From positions 248,001 to 312,000 of the forward strand of contig OY101129.1 of the NCBI GenBank assembly GCA_956465555.1: 64,000 bases of DNA, in the 5' to 3' direction. Made by a program: the position numbers and the translations under genes. This document shows, piece after piece, positions 54,050 through 63,734 of the stretch. The stretch's first letter is position 1, and every line of letters starts with the position of its first letter. The notes below the pieces were generated by a model. The model was given only the letters and a program-made list of their open reading frames with translations, was not told the DNA's origin and made no database searches. This stretch comes from Nitzschia sp. pyKryTriq1 (Eukaryota > Bacillariophyta > Bacillariophyceae > Bacillariales > Bacillariaceae).

Positions 54050-54793
54050 GATAACACTTTTCGAATTTTATGAAAAGATATGTCGCCTACTTGCTTTATT
54101 GTGATGCCAACCCTCTCGGAACGAAGGAAAGAAGAAACATGCAGGACCCAACGGCCCTTGATTTCATGTGCAAGTCTGGCTGCCATACGTGTGACACGTT
54201 GGCGGTGCGCCAGGCGCGAGGAGGCATGGGGTCATCGCGGGAAAACATGGCGGGAAAGACACAACGGATCGAGCGCACGGCCGGCGGGCGCCCGCGCCGG
54301 TGCGCGGCACTCTACCGTAGAGATTTGTACCGTATCGTACTGTACCAGTAAGAATAATATTCTACTTACACAGAGAACAGGGCACACGTGCCGTTCTGCA
54401 CCCTGAACACATCCGCTACTAGGTAGACCACCGGGGTACTATGTACCGGTACATACCTCTCTACCCGTAGTACTTTTTGTACCCGGGCGCCGGCGGCAGA
54501 GGCGGCCGGCGTGCGTTTGCTAAGAGTACGGTACCGGTACATAACCCTGAAAAATCTACCAAAGTCGTACTTTTCTACCAGATGTCGATTTCCCGTATGT
54601 AGAAATAGATCTACGGTGACTGGAGAAAGTAGATTTCGGACAGTAGTTGAACAAGAAATCTACCGCCGCGTCGCACGATTCGTCGCCTTTTGCGACACCT
54701 TTTTTCTACCCTACAAACAACAGACGCCGCACGGATAACACAACATCATCATAAAAATAATAATCAACCCCCACAACAGACAGAAAAGCGACA
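54050..54793. other. Intergenic region, GC-rich palindromes
   Basis: Divergent gap. GC-rich inverted stretches GGCCGGCGGGCGCCCGCGCCGG (54281-54302) and GGGCGCCGGCGGCAGAGGCGGCCGGCG (54485-54511), TACCGGTA at 54442 and 54531, and repeated (A)AATCTACC / GTAGA words at 54550-54670 just before the mobile-element-like ORF. Confidence 0.5.
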
Positions 54794-55576
54794 ATGAGCA
54801 ACCAAAATACGCCTGGGCCGTGTGCCAACAAAAATTGCCTCCTCGGTGGTATCGCCACGAGTACTCACAAGTGCCCGGACTGCGGTAAAAATATTCATGC
54901 CATTTGTGGCGAGGAGACGGAGGACGTGCACCATGTGTTGTGCCCCTCTTGTGCTGCCGAACGTTTGCAAAAGCGCAAGGAGGAAGAGCGCAAGGAGGAA
55001 GAGCGCAAGGAGGAAGAACACAAGGATGAAGAGTACGACAACAACAATGATGATGATGACGACGACAGTGAAAAGCAGGACGAATCAGGTCCTCCCCCGA
55101 AAAAGAGACGCCGCCGCAAGAACAAGGAGCTTCCGCCGGCAAGCCCGGCTCACAACAATACAAGCCTGCAGCGGAAGCTGAACGAGCCTGACTGTATCCT
55201 GGACTATCATAATTACCTGGCGGAATTTATGTCCTTCCGCGATGGGGCAACAACGTACACCTCGCCCCATCCATTTCCCAACGAAGAGCTGATGAAGGTA
55301 ACGCCTGTGCAAGTTGCCCAGTGGCTTGCCACCAAGGCATACGGTAAACCGTCTCCCACCGCAGAGGACAATCCAACTATCGGAAGATCCAGCTCCCTGG
55401 AGTTCTACAAGAAAGCAATAAGCTACTTTATGCCGAATAGATTGATGCCCTGGAATAGCCAGGTGGGATGGGGAAATCCAACCAGATCCAACGAGGTCAC
55501 CCCATTATTGTTGTACTCGTACTCTCACTGGGGTAAGTACCCCATTATTGTTGTACTCGTACTCTCACCGCGGTAA
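54794..55576 (+). CDS. Mobile-element-like ORF with zinc finger and basic region
   Basis: 260 aa. N-terminal Cys/His cluster (C-x4-C...CPDC...IHAIC...HHVLCPSC) of a PHD/RING-like kind, then an acidic-basic repeat (KEEERKEEE), an Asp run and the nuclear-signal-like KKRRRRKNK. The second half (SSSLEFYKKAISYFMPNRLMPWN...GNPTRS) resembles, from memory, an N-terminal domain of a multicopy ORF family in diatom genomes that I suspect to be a tyrosine-recombinase (Crypton-like) element. The ORF stops soon after that motif, so this looks like an N-terminal remnant or a spliced gene. Family assignment is weak. Confidence 0.45.
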   Translation: MSNQNTPGPCANKNCLLGGIATSTHKCPDCGKNIHAICGEETEDVHHVLCPSCAAERLQKRKEEERKEEERKEEEHKDEEYDNNNDDDDDDSEKQDESGPPPKKRRRRKNKELPPASPAHNNTSLQRKLNEPDCILDYHNYLAEFMSFRDGATTYTSPHPFPNEELMKVTPVQVAQWLATKAYGKPSPTAEDNPTIGRSSSLEFYKKAISYFMPNRLMPWNSQVGWGNPTRSNEVTPLLLYSYSHWGKYPIIVVLVLSPR

Positions 55577-55580
55577 GTAC
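55501..55580. repeat. 40-bp tandem duplication ending in GTAAGTAC
   Basis: Two 40-bp copies (55501-55540, 55541-55580) differ at only about three bases. Each ends in GGTAAGTAC, an ideal 5' splice site. The duplication lies at the 3' end of the mobile-element-like ORF. Confidence 0.85.
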
Positions 55581-55974
55581 TTTATTAATACCGAGGTAAA
55601 ACTACGTGCTTTTTGTCTTCGAGTGTTTGTGCGTACTCTGCTGGTTATTCGTGCGCGGGAGGACTTGTACGGTACGATTGCGGAGATGAGAACCCCGTGT
55701 TATTGTTAGTAGATTTTATGGTAGATTATTTTTCGACTACCTTCACAGTATGTGCGTACATCATACTGTACGTCATCCGCCGCTAGTCTGTTTTTGTACG
55801 TGAACGCGTTGAAGCGCAAGATACCCTGGACGGCCACGTGAAACGATCAACCAATCACATTCCTTTTGTTGACCAGAAATAATTTTGACGCAAGGAAACA
55901 ATAACATCTGCAAACTTCTGAAACAGTCGCTTCACTTTTTCAGCGTGCTCAATTTTGAAAGCAAACAATACAAG
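55581..55974 (+). promoter_or_regulatory. Upstream region of the light-harvesting gene
   Basis: About 390 bp before the Lhc start. Contains GTGCGTAC words and CACGTG-flanked sequence (GGCCACGTGAAACG, about 55833-55846) that may be a G-box-type element, as in light-regulated genes; this is inference. Confidence 0.3.
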
Positions 55975-56663
55975 ATGAAACTAATTACCGTTGCTTCCCT
56001 CGTGGCCTCCGCTGCCGCCTTTGCTCCTGCCAGCCAAAAGGCTGCTGGTTCCAGTGCTCTTGCCGCCAAGTCAGCTTTTGCCAATGAAATCGGAGCTCAA
56101 ATGCCTCTCGGATACTGGGATCCCTTGGGCATCTGCGCCGATGACAACAAGGCGAACTTTGATCGTCTTCGATACGTAGAGCTCAAGCATGGCCGCGTTG
56201 CCATGCTTGCTGTCGTAGGATACTTGGTGACTTACGCCGGTGTTAGGTAAGTTATCGAGATACGAAGGGATTTGCTCTAAACGATTTTCTTCGATGAATG
56301 TCGTCCACTCAATATTTATCTACGTGTAGATTCCCTGGCGCAGAATCGATCCCCAGTGGATTTGCTGCTCTTTCTGCTATTCCAAATGCTGTCTGGGTCC
56401 AGATGGCATTCACCTGGGGTGTTATGGAAGCCTTCAACCGCGATGCTTCGGATATTTGGGGTGAAGCTCCCTCTAGCGAGTTCGTTGGCGATTTCCGTAA
56501 TGGATTCTTGGACTTTGGATGGGACAAGCAAACTGACGAATGGAAGAACAAGAAGCGAGCGATTGAGCTCAACCAAGGCCGAGCTGCCCAAATGGGTATC
56601 TTGGGTCTCATGGTCCACGATTCCTTGGGCAATGTCGCGGACATTCTTCCCTTGGCAAAGTAA
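55975..56663 (+). CDS. Fucoxanthin-chlorophyll a/c light-harvesting protein, 2 exons
   Basis: Exons 55975-56246 and 56330-56663, intron GTAAGT..GTAG, 201 aa, the usual FCP length. It binds fucoxanthin and chlorophylls a/c in the thylakoid. The bipartite leader MKLITVASLVASAAAFAP has the ASAF-type site (AAF, Phe at +1). The first membrane helix carries the chlorophyll-binding RYVELKHGRVAMLAVVGYLV (E..H.R), the middle helix SAIPNAVWVQMAFTWGVMEAF, and the third KKRAIELNQGRAAQMGILGLM (E..N.R). The intron falls right after helix 1. It matches the Lhcf/Lhcr class; which subclass cannot be told. Confidence 0.95.
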
Positions 56664-57316
56664 ATATAGTACACCTCCAAGCAAGGTCAATATTCTATGT
56701 GGTGACGCTTCAGAGCGAGATTTGCGGATCTGGTGCATTCCTTATCGCGTTTGCTGATTGGATCACGAAAAAAATGGATGGGCATGGTCCTGTCGAGCGA
56801 GCAGTAATCCATCTTTCTCTCCCTCCAATCTTTGAAGCAGCATAACAACCGATAAGTAGAGTGCCGTAAGTCTGAAAGCTCGTCTTCTTCTGAAATATTG
56901 ATTGCCCTCCGACTAGGTAGGTTTTATAAGCTCCCAATCTGTTTGAAACGGTTGACTGGTCGGGAGATGAGATGCAACGTGGATAAGAAGGCTGTCGTCG
57001 ACCACTTCACTCCACCGCTGCTGCGGGTGAAGCATAATTCATTCTTCATCATTCATTCGAATCCCAGTTCCGACTCCTTTGACTAAGTTTTTTGCTGCCT
57101 ACGTGTCACTGGGGCATAAATAAACACTTCAGTCATCGAACGAACTTGACTGCCGCCTGCCTTGTTGTTCGATTTCGAAAGTTTGCGCGGACCGCTAGTC
57201 GAAGAATGAAGCATAATCAATCATCTTCATCCAACCGACGGCGCCCACAAGAACGGCATTGCTTGCTTTGTTGATTTGACAGAACAAGAAAGAGGAACAG
57301 TACGGAAAGTTTTACG
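56664..57316. other. Intergenic region
   Basis: Gap between two plus-strand genes. Short repeats of GAAGCATAATCA / TTCATCATTCATTCG occur at 57030-57060 and 57205-57235. No gene or RNA recognised. Confidence 0.5.
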
Positions 57317-58438
57317 ATGGCGAGTCAAATGATGCAAGGCCGAGCCTCCTCAGCAGTGAAGATTGAAAACTCTTTCTCTGAAGAGGACGAAAACAGCAGC
57401 GCGAGCACCGGCGCTGCAAAACATGAGGATACGGTTGCATCTCGTCGAGGCCTGACAGGGAGCATGTATACTGCTGGAATGCACGACCTTGGTCTTCCAG
57501 AACTCTTGGTTCAAGACGTTCCGCGAGACTATTCCGGTCTGGTGTCTAAGATTCTGCTCCGCTTGACTCGTAGACTCCTAACTGGCCACCGTTTCTACAC
57601 GGACAGTCGGATCATTGAAGAGAATCGCTACTACTTTCGCATTATCGGAGTCGACCACGATGCCTACCGTGTCAACTTGCTGCACCATGTAATGAAAAAG
57701 TGGGGCAAAGGCCGTCGGGTGACGGATTCTATTTTGAATTCAGTCAAAGTCATGGTACTGACTCCTTGGTTCGTGGAAAATATGGAGGAGTGGGCTACTT
57801 TGCCGCCTCCTCCTCGAGGTCGGCACGACTGCCGTGACAAGATTTTCGTGGCAGCGCTCTTCGGTGACTGCAGAGGGCAAGGCCGCGGCCGTCGTTACAA
57901 TTCTTTCTGGACCATGGCCAACGACATCGATCAAGTCTGCCCAGAAGACGACGACGACCAAGGCGACGACGATTTCTCCGATTCGGACGCAGCCTACTTT
58001 CTCATGCACACCGACTACTTTTTGCGGTTGTTGGATGTACCCGACACGCCTTCTTTTGTCTACCGAATGCCTCAGAGCTTCCAACGTCGAGTACTCGCCA
58101 TGGGCGATCGAATGACAGTAGCTGCCGCCGCTCGAATCTCTCGACAAGTGGCTTTTGCTGCTGTTACTTCGTCCCCCGGGCGGCGCCCCCGAATGCTACT
58201 TGACGACCGGCGAATCTACCGTTGTTCAGAGCTCCTCCCTGTCAATCGACGTGCTGGTCCGCGATGCTCTCGTCGAGACAGCCATCGATTCCATCGTGAT
58301 CAGCAGTCGACAGCTACTCACCGGCCTCTTCTGGATCTCTCTGAACTGAGGGAGGGATCAAAGAGCCCAGCACCCGAGGAGCACCAGCCAACTAGATCTA
58401 GGAGATGCAGCAGCAAGGTAGAAGAACTAGTAGCATAA
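57317..58438 (+). CDS. Paralogous unknown protein A (DUF4262-like core)
   Basis: 373 aa as read. The core (~45-255) has GSMYTAGMHDLGLPELLVQDVP, a helix with LLTGHRFYTD, FRIIGVDHDAYRVNLLHHVM, an aromatic LTPWFVENMEEWATLPPPP and SDAAYFLMHTDYFLRLLDVP. The opening 'YT.GM...GLPELLV' recalls bacterial DUF4262, and the same order is found in the next gene, so the two are tandem paralogs. Role unknown. After ~282 the reading frame turns Arg-rich and non-protein-like, while the other frame (58155-58349) reads as normal coding sequence, so the C-terminus may be shifted at a C/G-rich run near 58180 by indel or sequencing error. If so, the true end is about 58349. Confidence 0.7.
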   Translation: MASQMMQGRASSAVKIENSFSEEDENSSASTGAAKHEDTVASRRGLTGSMYTAGMHDLGLPELLVQDVPRDYSGLVSKILLRLTRRLLTGHRFYTDSRIIEENRYYFRIIGVDHDAYRVNLLHHVMKKWGKGRRVTDSILNSVKVMVLTPWFVENMEEWATLPPPPRGRHDCRDKIFVAALFGDCRGQGRGRRYNSFWTMANDIDQVCPEDDDDQGDDDFSDSDAAYFLMHTDYFLRLLDVPDTPSFVYRMPQSFQRRVLAMGDRMTVAAAARISRQVAFAAVTSSPGRRPRMLLDDRRIYRCSELLPVNRRAGPRCSRRDSHRFHRDQQSTATHRPLLDLSELREGSKSPAPEEHQPTRSRRCSSKVEELVA

Positions 58439-59193
58439 CTAGTAGCATAAGTGTAGAATTCCATTCTAGTAATACATCAAAGTCCTTGAGATGCTACTTC
58501 TACTACTCTAAACTCGGACCTCTCTCTCTCTCTCTCTCTCTCCCCCTTTCTTCTCGTCTTAGCCGCCGGCCAAGATGATATGTTGATGCCTTCATTGCAT
58601 GCTGCGTGCCGTCCCTCTACGATGCACTGGCGGCAATTTGATTGCCGTTAATTCTCAGCATTCGTGACTGCTTCTGGGAATAATTATTATGTGTCTTCGC
58701 AGAAGGATTAAATAGGCGAAATATCTGAACACCTTAATTGTAGCAAATGTAATAAGCCCCTGTGGGACTGCACGGGATCGAAATAATTATAGGAAATAGT
58801 TTACTTATTGTCGATGCATCTTGAGCCATGATCGAAATAAAGAACGGATCACGACGACGATGATGCATGCATGCGCAGCGGGCGGCCTTCGGCGTCGCAA
58901 GACTCACTCACACTCTCATGGCAAGCACCTCAAAAGCAAGATCGAGGGCCCGCCGTCATTGTTCCTTCGGTGATCGCAACCCCTTCCATTCGCTGCACTG
59001 TATTGCAAGGAAGCTCCGATTATTTGATTCCTTCTTCGTCCCGATTAGCAACCTCGCTGTTAGCATTGCACATGTAGGTCTTCCAGTCGCTAGTCCATCA
59101 ACATCCGTCTGAAGCGAGCGTTCTCACCTTCGCGTTTCCATCGTTCCTTCTTTGTTTGTCAAAACCGTTCCTCATCGCCGATCGAATTCCAGC
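58439..59193. other. Intergenic region between the paralogs
   Basis: Contains a (TC)11 run at 58520-58542 and AT-rich sequence; the ORFs at 58867-59112 overlap in two frames and are not protein-like. Confidence 0.55.
58520..58542. repeat. (CT)n microsatellite
   Basis: About eleven CT units followed by a C5 run. Confidence 0.9.
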
Positions 59194-60678
59194 ATGACCA
59201 CTCTCAACACGGCAGCAGCACTCGATCCATCCAATTGCTTCACGGACATTGATCCTAACGAAGCGCTCCCCAAAGCGGTCCCTTCGCCCGACCAACCCGA
59301 AGATATTCTCAGCGGTCCGGTAACCAGCTCGATCGAGGAGACTTCAACCACAATGGTTCTGGGCCGGGATCGGATGAACACGCTCACGACTCTTCCTCCG
59401 CAATCCAAAAGAGCCCCCGGAACAGTGACGGAACCTCCTCACCCGTCCTACTTTCATCCTGTGAATCATCGAGTTCTCTATGACTACCAACCCAACGACT
59501 TCTTCGGTCACATCTTCACGCAAGGTATGCACCAGCAGGGCTTTCCGGAGTTGTTCGCCGCGGGCGTTCCTCGAAATCGCGCCGACAAGGTCATCAAGAA
59601 CATGCGCTTTCTGACCAGTCTCATGATCAAGGGAACTCTTGTTCTCCCTGGGCATCGCTCGACGGATGAGGACTATCGCGTGAAGATTTCCGAGATTGTG
59701 GACGATGGACACCGCCAGAGTGTTCTCTTCCACTTCATTGGAGGAGCGAATCTTCCCATTCGAGTTCTGCAACTCCAATCCTACTATGCGGACGCCGAAG
59801 AATGGGGGAGTTTCCCTCCTGCTCCGGAAGGACAGCGCGCTCGTCGCAACCGTTTGCTCAACGTGGCCCTCTATCCAGGCAACAGCGGTGATGGTATGGG
59901 TCAAAGCGATGCCGTCTATTTTCTCCGGCACATTCACCACTTTTGCCATATCTTGGGAGGTGATCCCCAGACTATCATTGCCCATCTTCCAGTTGGTGTC
60001 TTGAAACACATGGTCTGTCACTTGGTGTCGTGGCCATCATCCCCTCCTCTTCTGCCCACGAAGAATGTTACGGACGGAGCGGCTACTATGGAGGACCATG
60101 AAGGGAAGCCAACACCACCTCGAGCCAAGTCCAACAACACTGCTTCCAAGCGTACCGCACCAAAGCTAGTGGAAAGGCCCCCCGCTTCAGAGAACGCTTC
60201 CAAGAAGCAGCGAGTCGTCGTCGTCAAGAAGAAAAAGACGCACGGCCTGCCTCTGAAAGCATCTACTGGCAACAGAAGCAAGACGTCCACGAAGAAGAAA
60301 AGCATGGGTACCACCGACAAAGAGAATGCTGTCAACCACACTAGCAGCATCCGTCATATGGGCCAGCACTTATTGAAGCCTGCTCCTCTTTCCAATTCTG
60401 CTGGTGGTGGTGGTGATGGTGGTTCTGCTTTGTCGGATGCAGTGGTCAAATCTGAGTCTATTACCTGCTCTGGCGCGAACAACAAGAGCCAGCTACATCC
60501 TCATCATGCATTCAAGCAGGAGGAGGAGTCTCCCACCAGCGAAGTTGTCCAAGGACTGAAGGAGGATATCACCCAAATGGGCTTTCCGGTCCATGCGCAG
60601 CAGCAGGCGGTGGGACAACCCGGGGAAGTCGAGACACCCACTACCTCCAATAAAACCACAATGGGAGTTCAAGTATAA
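59194..60678 (+). CDS. Paralogous unknown protein B (DUF4262-like core) with basic tail
   Basis: 494 aa from the ATG at 59194 (an earlier TTG in frame is not needed). The core (~105-285) has IFTQGMHQQGFPELFAAGVP, LMIKGTLVLPGHR, YRVKISEIVDDGHRQSVLFHF, ADAEEWGSFPPAPEGQ and SDAVYFLRHIHHFCHILGG in the same order as protein A. Unlike A it has a long Lys/Ser-rich tail (~300-420: KKQRVVVVKKKKTHG, KTSTKKKS) that resembles a nuclear or DNA-binding tail, then a Gln/Gly-rich end. Function unknown; the tail suggests nuclear location by inference. The core domain is more diverged from A than a recent duplicate would be. Confidence 0.75.
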   Translation: MTTLNTAAALDPSNCFTDIDPNEALPKAVPSPDQPEDILSGPVTSSIEETSTTMVLGRDRMNTLTTLPPQSKRAPGTVTEPPHPSYFHPVNHRVLYDYQPNDFFGHIFTQGMHQQGFPELFAAGVPRNRADKVIKNMRFLTSLMIKGTLVLPGHRSTDEDYRVKISEIVDDGHRQSVLFHFIGGANLPIRVLQLQSYYADAEEWGSFPPAPEGQRARRNRLLNVALYPGNSGDGMGQSDAVYFLRHIHHFCHILGGDPQTIIAHLPVGVLKHMVCHLVSWPSSPPLLPTKNVTDGAATMEDHEGKPTPPRAKSNNTASKRTAPKLVERPPASENASKKQRVVVVKKKKTHGLPLKASTGNRSKTSTKKKSMGTTDKENAVNHTSSIRHMGQHLLKPAPLSNSAGGGGDGGSALSDAVVKSESITCSGANNKSQLHPHHAFKQEEESPTSEVVQGLKEDITQMGFPVHAQQQAVGQPGEVETPTTSNKTTMGVQV

Positions 60679-61397
60679 GGGGTAAGGGTAAGGGGGGGGC
60701 GAGGGGCCTTCGTCCCATCGTGGGCTCATTTCTTGTGTGCTACTGTCATCCGCTGGCAAGCGTCGCATCGATGTGAGAAAGAATGATGCTGTTGCGGACC
60801 CAAAACAGCGGAGCGATCTACCGCGCCTGTACGAAGCGTACTGTACTTCTCATTCTTTGTCTGACCATAGCCAAGGTTCACTGAGACTTTTGCAATAAGG
60901 TAGCATTAGAATTCTAGTCTAATAGCAATAGGATTGAAATGGTATGGTAGATAGATACTGTACTCGAACAATCTAACGGTAGGGTTGTGCAACAAGGAAC
61001 GAGAGCGGGGCTATCAAGCTACAGTAATACGAATAGCAACAAAACCCAGAACTCTACTGTACCGCGATATTACCGGTATCGTCGGGGGTGCGGGAGGATT
61101 TTTGCATTCGCCGTGTACGACCAAAACCGTGCTATTGAGTACGAGTACACGTAAAATGATTCAACCGACCAAACAAGTTGAGCCCTCACCCCCCCTATTC
61201 CACGATACGCGTGTGTAATAATATTATAATACTGCTCGTACGACGCGAATGAAAAGGATTTGTACAACCAAAAAGAGTCAAATAGAAACTCTCAAACGAG
61301 GCAGAAAGCGAAAAGCTGCAACAGCGGGTCTGCAATCGTTGGAGATTAGATAGATGAGCGCAGCATCACCAGTCTGTCGAGAAGACAGAAGGCAACA
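60679..61397. other. Intergenic region
   Basis: GGGTAAGGGTAAGGGGGGGGCGAGGGG just after the stop (60680-60706) resembles a G-rich, quadruplex-prone run. TACCGGTA at 61071. No gene seen. Confidence 0.5.
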
Positions 61398-62534
61398 ATG
61401 AGCGTGGAAAGTAATGAAACAGACAACAGGGCGGAGGACGGGGGTCTGCCCGAACTCCCATTCGTCACAACCTCTGATGTCTTGAATCAACTCAACAAGA
61501 ATTTGACAGAGCTCGCCCACAACGATCCCGACGTATCTCTTGCGGGCCTCTCGCCCCGCTTTGAACTGCAGAAACGTCTCCCCGACGGATCGACGGTGCC
61601 AGCCTCGCAGTCCGATTTGGCGTATTCGGATCTCAAAACCAAATTGGAACAAAGTGCCAAATTCGTTTCGGGCCTCGAATCCGATGCCGAGCGCGCCAAA
61701 TGGGCCGAAGCGCAACGCCAGGTGGGAAACTCCTACTTTCACAAGGCCGAGTACCCAGCAGCGATGGACATTTATTTGACCTGTTTGGTGGTGAAACAAG
61801 AAACACCCGAGTTTCTCAAACAAACGCTGTTGCCCGTCTTGAATAATCTAGCGCAGTGCACCTTGCAACTGGGAATGCACAAAAAGACCTTGGAATTTTG
61901 CCAAATTGCCTTGGACGAACTCGCCAAGTATTCTTCTTCACAGGGGGAGCTGTTCTCTAAGGAGGATTCGATCGCCAAGTGCAAAATATATTTCAAACAA
62001 GCCAAAGCGCACAGGTTAACGGGATCCTATGGACTGGCACGAGAGCAGTTAAATCGGGCCTGTGCTTGTCTTCCTACGCACGATGATGCTGGTTCTTTAA
62101 AGAACGGCGATGATGATGTATTATTGTTTTGGGGGCCCTACCGGGAAGCTATTCAAAAGGAATTTCGACTGGTCGAGATCGCCGAAAAGGAAGCAAGGAA
62201 GAATCGACAACGTCAAAAGCGGGCCATGCAAATAGCACTCCAACGAAATGAATTATCCTCTGGTACCACTCTTAGTTCTTCCAACAACACGAATAATCCT
62301 CTTGCTGAGAAACAAGAAGAACCCAAAGCTCCTCGCAAGTATACTACGTTGAGGTCGCGCAAAACGAACCGTTCCGAGGGGAGAATAATCGAAGAGTCAA
62401 ACAAGAATGCCGAACTTGATGATCTTTCTTACTTTCAATATTATTGTTTGGTGGTAGCACAAGTTGCAGAAGCCTTGCTAATCTGGATGGGGGACGAAGA
62501 AACGAAGAAGCAGGTCAAGGAGCGAATCGCGTAA
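61398..62534 (+). CDS. TPR-containing protein (immunophilin/AIP-like TPR domain)
   Basis: Single exon, 378 aa. An acidic N-terminus (1-90) is followed by three TPR units with immunophilin spacing: EAQRQVGNSYFHKAEYPAAMDIY, LLPVLNNLAQCTLQLGMHKKTLEFC and CKIYFKQAKAHRLTGSYGLAREQL. A basic coiled coil (~255-285, KEARKNRQRQKRAMQIALQ) and a Ser/Asn-rich linker follow. The C-terminal block has a hydrophobic segment (YYCLVVAQVAEALLIW, ~346-361) just before the end, like a tail anchor. The TPRs may bind Hsp90-type partners, by family; no FKBP domain is present. Confidence 0.82.
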   Translation: MSVESNETDNRAEDGGLPELPFVTTSDVLNQLNKNLTELAHNDPDVSLAGLSPRFELQKRLPDGSTVPASQSDLAYSDLKTKLEQSAKFVSGLESDAERAKWAEAQRQVGNSYFHKAEYPAAMDIYLTCLVVKQETPEFLKQTLLPVLNNLAQCTLQLGMHKKTLEFCQIALDELAKYSSSQGELFSKEDSIAKCKIYFKQAKAHRLTGSYGLAREQLNRACACLPTHDDAGSLKNGDDDVLLFWGPYREAIQKEFRLVEIAEKEARKNRQRQKRAMQIALQRNELSSGTTLSSSNNTNNPLAEKQEEPKAPRKYTTLRSRKTNRSEGRIIEESNKNAELDDLSYFQYYCLVVAQVAEALLIWMGDEETKKQVKERIA

Positions 62535-63734
62535 ATTGCCAACATTACCAGGTTTGATTCCTTGCACTCACTGTGCTTGGTGAGTGATACCAGGATTCAT
62601 TCTCATCTGGTGGGCTATAGAGGCTCTCCTAGCAGGGTCCCACCTGGGTCTCAACACTCACTGGTCCATACTGTGATGTTTGGATGTGGTACTGACTGAT
62701 ACCCCCATAACAGAGGTTGTCGCCCCTCTATAGCTCGGGTGCGTCCAGAATACCAACGATGCCCTCGTCTGTTTGTTCGTTCCCACTTTGTTGCTTGCAT
62801 CTTTGTTGTGCGGCTGCCTATGGTGTGGCGATTGGCACTCCACCGCGAACGAGGATAATAGATCTTCGGTGCAAGAGAAAAGTTTATTCTAAAGCCCTGA
62901 GAAGTCAATAAGCTTGGCAAAAAATGATGGCCTTTGCTGTACGTAGGAATACAGTACAACTACCGGGTAGTTTCGATTCATTCTTGGCACCCCCAACGAG
63001 AGACGGACAGACCAGAAGTCGACCAGAGCGCGCCAAGAATTGGCGATCACCTAATATCCGACCGACGAGAGACGACCGATGATCACACAAGATCATCGAT
63101 CGAGCAAACATCGCTCCGACTTCGAGTTACTAGCAGAAATAGATTTAAAAAGGACCTTTTCAAACCTTTCAATCAAGGATACCAGTCCGCCCTGTCCCTA
63201 CTACATGACAACGAGATGGAACTAGCCCAGTTAGCGATCCGACGGAAGCAGGTCTGGGCTCAGCTGGCCTACGCATTCGACTTCGAAACTGTCCGAAGTG
63301 GCCAGTTCCATGTCGAAGGTAGAATGGTTGGCCAGCGTGCAAAACCAATGGCTGGTTAGGCCAACAAATTTGAAAACTACCTTCTAATATTCATCGGTCT
63401 AGAATGTCCGAAAGAGTTGGGGACTGGTTGGCGCCTGCGCCAGATACATAGACGTTGGAATTTTTCAGGTCGAACGAGTCCTTAGTACTGACGACGGCCA
63501 GATTTCGACCCTACGTACGAAGTACGTCATAACCGTGGAAGGTGGTGGAAGCCGCTCTTTTCTTCGTCAATCAATCACATCCACAACATACGCGCGCTCG
63601 AAGAAAAGCGTATCAACAACAACCAACAAAACATTCTTCGTATTGACATCGGACCGAGGAGAACAGAGACCCGTCATATCCAAACCTGTCTAGTAGAGAG
63701 AAATTGCTGGTGGATTGAGCAACAATATTCGACA
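62535..63734. other. Intergenic region
   Basis: 1.2 kb. Open frames such as 62934-63359 plus and 62651-62959 minus lack coding character. A GCTATAGAGG/CCTCTATAGC inverted pair lies at about 62613 and 62725. TACGTACGAAGTACGT palindromic words at about 63511. No RNA gene supported. Confidence 0.5.

Noticed and set aside
62558-62580. T-loop-like word GGTTTGATTCC suggesting a tRNA
   Set aside because: No acceptor stem or anticodon arm can be paired upstream, and the region would overlap the stop of the TPR gene.
62934-63359. 141-codon plus-strand ORF before the LepA gene
   Set aside because: Composition is not convincing, there is no recognisable motif, and no splice signals link it to a neighbour.
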